A stretch of DNA of 8,236 nt from CAZJRB01 sp964547995. Its GTDB lineage: Bacteria; Planctomycetota; Planctomycetia; Pirellulales; Thermoguttaceae. The DNA is taken from contig CAZJRB010000185.1 of assembly GCA_964547995.1 (NCBI GenBank), forward strand, positions 1 through 8,236. Direction: 5' to 3'. The notes under the pieces are model-generated. The model did not search any database, was not told where the DNA came from, and was given only the letters and a program-made list of their open reading frames with translations. Position 1 is the first letter of the stretch; each line of letters opens with the position of its first letter. The translations under genes and the position numbers were made by a program. Of the stretch, positions 1 to 4,523 are shown in pieces.

Positions 1-2
1 CA

Positions 3-1469
3 AATGGAATTACACCGCAATCCCCAGCAACAGACAGTAATTTCCCGCACGGTGCCAACTACTCGATGCACTATTTTGGAGCCAGTCCGATTTCGGCCGA
101 CTACTACGGCGATTTCGCGAGGATCGTTTCCAAGACGCTGGCCGAGGGCGACGAGTCGTTCATCGCCATGATGTCGCACGGCACCAGCGGCGACCAGCAG
201 TGGCAGGACTATGCGAATCCCCGGAAGTCGATCTCCCGGTCGCAATACGCGGCAAAGGTTGCCGATGCCGCCTTGCGTGCCTACAAGCGAATCGAGTTCC
301 GCGACTCGGTGCCGCTGGCGACGGCTGAGCGGCGGCTGACCATCAAGCTGGAGCTTCCCGACAAGGAAAGCCAGGACTGGGCGGAGAAGATATTCGCCGA
401 GATGAAGGGGCGCGATCCTCGATCCAGGACCGAGGTCTATGCGCGCGAAGTCATGCTGTTGAAGGATCTTCGTGAGAGGGACGTAAAGCTCCAGGCCATC
501 CGGATTGGCGACCTGGGCATCGCGGCCATGCCGGCCGAGGTCTATGCCATCACCGGCCTGAAGCTCAAGCAGCAGTGCCCGTTGGACGACATGTTCAACA
601 TCGAGCTGGCAAACGGCTTCCTCGGATACATACCGCCGCCGGAGGTCCGCCCGTTGGGCGGTTACAACTGCTGGCCCGCACGGCACACCGTAACCCAGAA
701 CGACACCGAGACCATTTTCGTCGAGACGCTGCTGGAGATGTTCGAGGAGCTGACCGGCCGGCGGCGCCGCGAGATCGTTCTATCGGAGGGACCGTTCGCA
801 AAGCGGATTCTCGCCCGGAAACCGGTCGCATATTGGCGCCTGGGTGAGATCGAAGGCAACCGGGCGCTCGACGCCTCGGGCAAGGACAATCACGGCACCT
901 ATGAAACGGGATACGTGTTCTACCTGGACGGCCCCAATCGCGACGACCTGCGTGTCGGCAGCGAGAAGCCCAGATCTGTTCAATTCGCGGGCGGGCGGAT
1001 GAAGTCGCAGGTTGACCCGGGCAACGACTACTCGGTCGAGATGTTCTTCTGGAACGGCCTGCCCAACGACAATCGCCCTGTGACGGGTTACCTATTCTCG
1101 ATCGGCCCCGATGGCGACAAAAATTGTCCCGGCGACCATCTGGGAATCGCCGGAACCGCCGCCGGAAAGGACGCCGCTGGCCGGCTCTTCTTCTTCAACG
1201 GCAACGAGAAGAACGAATGTCTGCCGGGTGGCCCCGTGATCGAGCCGAAGACCTGGAACCACGTCCGCCTTGTCCGTTGCGGCGAAGAGGTCGCCGTTTA
1301 CTTGAACGGGGTTGCCAAGCCGATCATTTCGGGTAAGGTGTCGGTAACACGGCCGGCGGGCTGCAAGGACGTTTTCGCAGGTGGTCGTTCCGACAACTTT
1401 GCCAACTTCGAAGGCCGCATGGCCGAAGTCGCGGTTTATGGAAGGTTCGACGAGCACAGATCCTTCTGA
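3..1469 (+). CDS. Neutral/alkaline ceramidase-like hydrolase with C-terminal LamG domain (5' partial)
   Basis: The frame is open from base 3, so the gene begins outside the window; the first ATG (66) falls inside a conserved motif and is not the real start. Residues are numbered from that Met. NYSMHYFG matches the family's His zinc-ligand region (H2). SHGTSGD (37-43) matches the loop that in classical ceramidases carries GDVSPN with the serine nucleophile, but here it reads GDQQWQ, so that serine is absent. MPAEVYAITGLKLK (155-168) matches the zinc-ligand Glu segment (E158). LANGFLGYIPPPE with GGYNCWPARH follows and holds a candidate Tyr ligand (Y188). From about 250 a LamG / concanavalin A-like domain begins (KPVAYWRLGE) and ends near 461 (GRMAEVAVYG). 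Such fusions are common in planctomycetes, where the true substrate is unknown. The protein is probably exported, but its N-terminus is not visible. It ends abruptly after GRFDEHRSF, a few residues short of the usual LamG tail. Confidence 0.8.
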   Translation, partial: NGITPQSPATDSNFPHGANYSMHYFGASPISADYYGDFARIVSKTLAEGDESFIAMMSHGTSGDQQWQDYANPRKSISRSQYAAKVADAALRAYKRIEFRDSVPLATAERRLTIKLELPDKESQDWAEKIFAEMKGRDPRSRTEVYAREVMLLKDLRERDVKLQAIRIGDLGIAAMPAEVYAITGLKLKQQCPLDDMFNIELANGFLGYIPPPEVRPLGGYNCWPARHTVTQNDTETIFVETLLEMFEELTGRRRREIVLSEGPFAKRILARKPVAYWRLGEIEGNRALDASGKDNHGTYETGYVFYLDGPNRDDLRVGSEKPRSVQFAGGRMKSQVDPGNDYSVEMFFWNGLPNDNRPVTGYLFSIGPDGDKNCPGDHLGIAGTAAGKDAAGRLFFFNGNEKNECLPGGPVIEPKTWNHVRLVRCGEEVAVYLNGVAKPIISGKVSVTRPAGCKDVFAGGRSDNFANFEGRMAEVAVYGRFDEHRSF

Positions 1470-1634
1470 AAGCGGGATGTCCGTGGTCCAAGCTGGACCG
1501 GACGCTTCAAGGCCGACCGCCAGAAGCACAAGCTCATGGCCAGCGGGCTGCTTGAGATGTGTAACGCGGTGGTCATCCGCCGCGGGTTCAACGTGAAAAT
1601 CCACTGCGGCATGGTCCAACTACTGGGACTATGA
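1470..1634 (+). pseudogene. Unidentified coding remnant in frame with the upstream gene
   Basis: After the TGA at 1467-1469 the same frame stays open for 54 codons, to a TGA at 1632-1634. It has protein-like composition (GRFKADRQKHKLMASGLL, then EMCNAVVIRRGFNVK) but no start codon with a ribosome-binding site. I do not recognise it with confidence. It may be a C-terminal piece of another Gfo/Idh/MocA-type oxidoreductase, since some members end with a comparable helix plus strand, but this is a guess. Its last 13 or so codons overlap, in another frame, the oxidoreductase remnant that follows. The junction of the two lies near 1590-1600. Confidence 0.35.
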
Positions 1635-1882
1635 AGGCGGCGGCATTGGCGACCACGGCCAGCACGCGTTCGACCCCATCCAGTATACCTACGCCAAAGA
1701 CTTCACCAGTCCGGTCGAGATCGAGGCATACGCGCCGCAGTGCGACGCTTCTGCACCTGGCAAATATCGCAATCCGCTGCGGACGGAAGATCCAATACGA
1801 CCCTGACAAGGAGGAAATCATCGGAGACGAAGAGGCCAACCGGCTGGTCCACCAACCGATGCGCGCTCCGTGGCGAGCATAG
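1597..1882 (+). pseudogene. Gfo/Idh/MocA family oxidoreductase remnant (internally deleted, frame-broken)
   Basis: Two pieces of one known protein type lie next to each other in different frames. Piece one (1612 to about 1740, frame of 1612) reads WSNYWDYEGGGIGDHGQH, then FDPIQYTYAKDFTSPVEIEAY; this is the middle of planctomycete NAD(P)-dependent Gfo/Idh/MocA oxidoreductases, including the Gly-rich segment with the conserved His of the C-terminal substrate domain. Piece two (about 1742-1882, frame of 1742) reads LHLANIAIRCGRKI, then DKEEIIGDEEANRL and HQPMRAPW before TAG, which is the family's typical C-terminus. The N-terminal Rossmann fold (GxGxxG) is absent, and the stretch that normally joins the two pieces, on the order of 100 residues, is missing. 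This is therefore a dead gene with at least a 5' loss, an internal deletion and a frame change. Intact relatives are often signal-exported and act on sugars or inositols. Confidence 0.75.
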
Positions 1883-2053
1883 CATGATGTACTTGCCCGG
1901 CTATCTTGCTAACCCCCAACCCCACCCCTGCCTTGCAACGTCCCAAGCCCTCCGTAATAATAGTGGACGCACCGACAACTCCGCTGGCCCGCTCGCGGGA
2001 GAGGGGTTGGGAGTGAGGGTTCTCGTCCTGCTCTACTGACGAGGGAGAGCAAA
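1883..2053. other. Intergenic spacer with C-rich/G-rich imperfect inverted repeat
   Basis: No gene is visible. A C-rich arm (1911-1928, ACCCCCAACCCCACCCC) faces a G-rich arm (about 2001-2020, GAGGGGTTGGGAGTGAGGG). They share an inverted core, GGGGTTGGG against CCCAACCCC. Next to the second arm, CCGCTCGCGGGAGAGGGGTT resembles the short 'GCGGGAGAGGG..TGAGGG' repeat seen many times in intergenic DNA of GC-rich environmental bacteria. The spacer ends with the ribosome-binding site of the next gene. Confidence 0.5.
2041..2049 (+). promoter_or_regulatory. Ribosome-binding site of the J-like-domain gene
   Basis: The purine-rich GAGGGAGAG lies 4-12 bases upstream of the ATG at 2054. It supports that start, which also lies just ahead of the conserved FDPYYEWLGIPP motif. 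Confidence 0.55.
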
Positions 2054-2692
2054 ATGCCTGAAAAGCCCGCAAAGTTCGACCCGTATTACGAATGGCTGGG
2101 CATTCCCCCGGAGGATCAGCCGCCCGACTTGTACCGGTTGCTTGCCATTCGGACGTTTGAGGACAAGCCGAGCGTGATCGAAAGCGCCGCCGACCAGCGG
2201 ATGGCGCACTTGCGGACTTTTCAATCGGGCAAACGGAGCGCTGAGTCCCAAAAGCTCCTCAACCAGGTCTCTTCCGCGAGAGTCACGTTACTGAACCCCG
2301 CAAAGAAGGAAGAGCACGACAAGCTGCTGCGGGAGCGGATGCGTCTGGAATCGGAATCGGTGTTGGACGACGAATCGGCCTCTCGGCACGAAGAGATTTC
2401 GACGACGTTGGTTGGTTTTTTGGAGGCAATAGAACCCGCGAAGCTCAAGGAAGCCGCGGAGGAGGCGAAGGCCAAACCGGCCCGCCGGGTGGCACGGGCT
2501 GCTCGTCAGCCCGTGTCAGAGAGACGCGAGTCGGCACGGGCAGACAAGCTGCCCGTGGCACCCCGCGAGCGCATGCTCATGATCGGCGGGGCCGTTGGCG
2601 TCGGCGTACGGCACACGGAGTGTGCCTGCTACTTTGACGAGGCTCCCTATTCCATCGCCGGCGGAGCAGGAGAAAATGAGCCGGCAGTTTGA
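2054..2692 (+). CDS. Planctomycete J-like-domain protein, N-terminal fragment ended by a frameshift
   Basis: Residues 8-97 form the DnaJ-like module that begins many large planctomycete proteins: FDPYYEWLGIPPEDQPP, then YRLLAIRTFED, then SQKLLNQVSSARVTLLNPAKK. The HPD tripeptide of true DnaJ is absent, so stimulation of Hsp70 is not expected; the module's role is unknown. An acidic/Ala-Lys linker follows (about 98-172) and carries two hairpin repeats that keep the frame. MLMIGGAVGVGV (about 174-185) looks like the start of a transmembrane helix but is cut after 12 residues. The remaining tail (RHTECACYFDEAPYS onward) is unlike the family and is encoded from the third hairpin. The proper continuation is found in another frame up to 2858. 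Intact relatives have a cytoplasmic N-terminus, one membrane helix and a large C-terminal part. This copy is probably non-functional. Confidence 0.7.
   Translation: MPEKPAKFDPYYEWLGIPPEDQPPDLYRLLAIRTFEDKPSVIESAADQRMAHLRTFQSGKRSAESQKLLNQVSSARVTLLNPAKKEEHDKLLRERMRLESESVLDDESASRHEEISTTLVGFLEAIEPAKLKEAAEEAKAKPARRVARAARQPVSERRESARADKLPVAPRERMLMIGGAVGVGVRHTECACYFDEAPYSIAGGAGENEPAV
2491..2517. repeat. REP-like hairpin 1 inside the linker coding region
   Basis: GGCACGGGCT (2491-2500) pairs with AGCCCGTGTC (2508-2517) around a 7-base loop. This gives 10 pairs with one G-T wobble. It shares its GGCACGGGC core with hairpin 2, which starts exactly 42 bases later. Confidence 0.7.
2533..2559. repeat. REP-like hairpin 2 inside the linker coding region
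   Basis: GGCACGGGCAG (2533-2543) faces CTGCCCGTGGC (2549-2559) across the loop ACAAG, with ten of eleven positions pairing, nine of them consecutive next to the loop. The motif 'TGCCACGGGCAGCTTGTCTG' read on the other strand is of a kind I associate with dispersed repeats in planctomycete genomes. Confidence 0.7.
2610..2626. repeat. REP-like hairpin 3 at the frameshift
   Basis: GGCACAC (2610-2616) and GTGTGCC (2620-2626) form a perfect 7-bp stem with a GGA loop. The surrounding GTACGGCACACGG and GTGTGCCTGCTACTTTG look like one dispersed element, perhaps 2607-2634. It lies exactly where the predicted membrane helix stops and the homologous frame changes. Confidence 0.65.
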
Positions 2693-2858
2693 CGAGGTTT
2701 ATAAGCTCGCGGACAAGAGGACGCCGGAAGAAGATGTCAAGCTGGCCAAGGAACTCTTCGCCTTCGGCAAGGAATCGCAGGGCGGGCCGGTCGAAAAGTT
2801 CGTCTACTTCCGCAAAGCGATGGAAATCGCCTGCCGCGGTGATTTTTCAACGTGCTAA
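2643..2858 (+). pseudogene. C-terminal continuation of the J-like-domain protein, out of frame and truncated
   Basis: In the frame of 2643 the sequence reads PIPSPAEQEKMSRQFDEVY, then EEDVKLAKELFAFGKES and VEKFVYFRKAMEIA, ending GDFSTC and TAA. This helical segment matches the start of the region that follows the membrane helix in planctomycete J-like-domain proteins, which normally runs on after GDFxTA for hundreds of residues. Here a stop comes directly after GDFST. An ATG at 2676 preceded by AGGAG (2668-2672) could in principle start a 60-residue peptide, but the spacing of 3 bases is short and the AGGAG falls naturally in Gln-Glu codons. I read it as the broken 3' part of the gene at 2054. 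Confidence 0.65.
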
Positions 2859-2870
2859 TTTGGGTGAGTT

Positions 2871-2937
2871 GTGCAATTCAGGAGGCACGACGGCCTTGGA
2901 AGGCCGTCGTACGGGGAGGTGTGCAAGACGTGCAATT
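2871..2937. repeat. Perfect 11-bp palindrome between 8-bp direct repeats
   Basis: ACGACGGCCTT (2887-2897) and AAGGCCGTCGT (2900-2910) pair perfectly around GG. The direct repeat GTGCAATT occurs at 2871-2878 and 2930-2937, on both sides. The palindrome resembles the 'ACGACGGCCTTCCAAGG' type of short dispersed repeat seen in planctomycetes. It could also act as a terminator for the broken gene upstream, but no T-tract follows. Confidence 0.6.
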
Positions 2938-2954
2938 GACTCATTACGTTCCAT

Positions 2955-2960
2955 GAGGAG
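2955..2960 (+). promoter_or_regulatory. Ribosome-binding site of the 489-aa secreted protein
   Basis: GAGGAG ends 6 bases before the ATG at 2967. The leader AGGAGAAGAACATG is almost the same as that of the next gene (AGGAGAAGAAGATG) and fixes the start directly ahead of the signal peptide. Confidence 0.75.
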
Positions 2961-2966
2961 AAGAAC

Positions 2967-4436
2967 ATGTCGAAAGTAAGGACGTGGGCTATCGTGATGG
3001 GCGGAATAATTGCCCTCAGCTTCTGGTCGTCCGGCGCGTCCGCCGGGGGACTTCAAAAACTGCTGAAAGAGTCAAAGGCCTTCGCGGCGCTGCCTGTGAT
3101 GAAGCATAGGCCGGAGTTCCGTCTGGAGTCCTTCGAACCCGTCCAGCATCGTCGGGAGGCCCAGGGAAAGCAATGGTGGTACATTTGCGACGGCCACCAG
3201 CGGATCGGGTTGATCACGACGTGGCTGAATCACGTGGAGTTGTTCCGTTTTTCGCCGAACGTTGACAAGGGAACGAAGTACGAGATCCCTGAGATCTACC
3301 ACTGGGCGAACCTGATCGGAGTAAGGTTGCCGCTTCAAATGGGCGGCTACCACTCGCCGGTACCGCCATTGACGTCGTTCAAGCTCACCTTCACGAAGGA
3401 CCGGGGCGATTCGCTGGAGTTCAAGGCCGAACAAACTCACAAAGACGGCTACAACGGGAGCACTGAATTTCGACTCGTCTGGAACGAGCGACTGGGCTAC
3501 GTGCTCAACTGTACCAGCCACTTCGCCATGCCCCAGCCGCGGCAGGTCGAGTTCAACAATTTGTTCGCCGGGCGGGTTTGCGAATCGCGCGAGGACCGCA
3601 AGCGATGGCAGAAGACGATGCGGGGGCGGCTTCTGGACGGGCGGATCTCATTCGTTCATCATAACCCCGTCAACATCCCGGTGGACGAAGTCCAAGCGGG
3701 CGGCTTTGTCGGCTTCGTGACGGACGAAGAGATGAACCCATTCGTGGAGATGCTCGAGACCAGCGGCCCCGTCTTTCTTGCCACATGCAGCGAGTGGTAC
3801 GACCAGCATATCGTCATGAAGCCGCCGAAGACCAAAGAGGCCGACGGGCTGTATCACCTGCGGGCGCGATACCGGCTCCTGTCTGTGCCCGGCGCCGTGG
3901 CGCGGGACCTGGAAGCGATAGCCGTCGACCGGTATGGCGCCACGGGCGAGTCGAGAAAGGCCGGATTCTTGCAGAACAAAGTGAACGACTTCGAGACGTT
4001 CGTACCCCATGGCAAGGTGTACAACGGGCCAATCTGGCAACACATCAACGCGACGGACGGGCCTGCGCATTCGGGGACCAAGTCGATCGCCGTACGAGGG
4101 CCGGGGCCTGGCAACGTAAAGGTCGCCTCGCCCATCGGCGGCGGCCCGCCCATCTATGGCGAATCGAGCAAACGCTACCGCCTGGCGGCGTGGGTGAAGA
4201 CGCAGGGGCTCGACGACGGCGGCGCCTACTTGCAGGTGGACGACGTCTTCTTCAACTGGCAGGACGTCCAGGCGACACGCAAGACGGAGAAACTCACCGG
4301 CGACCATGATTGGACCCGCCTGGAAGTCGATTTCACTCCTTCGCCGAGGGACCCGTTCCTGCTGATCAAGTTGTGCGTTGAGGGGACCGGCAGGGCCTGG
4401 TTCGACGATCTGGAACTGGTGGAGGTGGCCCGGTGA
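2967..4436 (+). CDS. Secreted protein with C-terminal carbohydrate-binding-like jelly-roll
   Basis: Residues 1-26 are a Sec signal peptide: K3/R5, a hydrophobic core WAIVMGGIIALSFW, and cleavage after ASA. Residues 27 to about 335 are a region I do not recognise, rich in aromatic and charged residues (WWYICDGHQRIGLITTW, HWANLIGVRLPLQMGGYHSP) and likely beta-rich. The C-terminal part (about 345-487) looks like a CBM4/9/22-type or related galactose-binding jelly-roll: HSGTKSIAVRG, YRLAAWVKTQG (W409), DWTRLEVDF, and the closing AWFDDLELVEV (477-487). Modules of this kind bind glycans or fill a structural role. The protein should act in the periplasm or outside. It lies 87 bases before a heparinase II/III-like lyase with a matching leader, so a shared task in polysaccharide breakdown is likely by inference. 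It could be an enzyme of an undescribed family or a binding partner; no catalytic motif is obvious. Confidence 0.8.
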   Translation: MSKVRTWAIVMGGIIALSFWSSGASAGGLQKLLKESKAFAALPVMKHRPEFRLESFEPVQHRREAQGKQWWYICDGHQRIGLITTWLNHVELFRFSPNVDKGTKYEIPEIYHWANLIGVRLPLQMGGYHSPVPPLTSFKLTFTKDRGDSLEFKAEQTHKDGYNGSTEFRLVWNERLGYVLNCTSHFAMPQPRQVEFNNLFAGRVCESREDRKRWQKTMRGRLLDGRISFVHHNPVNIPVDEVQAGGFVGFVTDEEMNPFVEMLETSGPVFLATCSEWYDQHIVMKPPKTKEADGLYHLRARYRLLSVPGAVARDLEAIAVDRYGATGESRKAGFLQNKVNDFETFVPHGKVYNGPIWQHINATDGPAHSGTKSIAVRGPGPGNVKVASPIGGGPPIYGESSKRYRLAAWVKTQGLDDGGAYLQVDDVFFNWQDVQATRKTEKLTGDHDWTRLEVDFTPSPRDPFLLIKLCVEGTGRAWFDDLELVEVAR

Positions 4437-4462
4437 ATCCCGCCGGACAAGCCGGCGGGATT
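4436..4462 (+). terminator. Perfect 11-bp hairpin overlapping the stop codon
   Basis: AATCCCGCCGG (4436-4446) pairs perfectly with CCGGCGGGATT (4452-4462) around ACAAG. The last base of the TGA stop is part of the stem. Only a short T-run (4461-4463) follows, so termination may be partial, letting some transcripts enter the lyase gene. It may equally be an mRNA-stabilising or REP-type repeat. Confidence 0.5.
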
Positions 4463-4512
4463 TATCTCCCGATCAAGACGAAGGCTCATAACGTCGGCGA
4501 CTGGAAATTGAA

Positions 4513-4517
4513 AGGAG
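4513..4517 (+). promoter_or_regulatory. Ribosome-binding site of the lyase gene
   Basis: AGGAG ends 6 bases before the ATG at 4524 and supports this start, which opens directly into the signal peptide. Confidence 0.75.
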
Positions 4518-4523
4518 AAGAAG

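Noticed and set aside
1740..2039. Open frame of 99 codons across the end of the oxidoreductase remnant and the spacer
   Set aside because: It runs through the remnant in a non-homologous frame and then through a non-coding repeat; no ribosome-binding site.
2491..2626. CRISPR array suggested by several hairpins at short intervals
   Set aside because: The repeats are not identical, spacing is irregular (42 then 77 bases), and they lie in a coding frame; no cas gene is present.
2676..2858. Possible small independent protein starting at ATG 2676
   Set aside because: The residues match the interior of the J-like-domain protein family, and the AGGAG before it falls in its Gln-Glu codons with poor spacing, so it is better read as the broken gene's 3' part.
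2936..2966. TTGACT as a -35 promoter element before the 489-aa gene
   Set aside because: There is no -10 hexamer at suitable spacing before the ATG, so it is most likely chance.
3648..4307. Minus-strand open frame of 219 codons opposite the 489-aa gene
   Set aside because: Composition and position fit an antisense shadow; no start signal and no recognisable motif.
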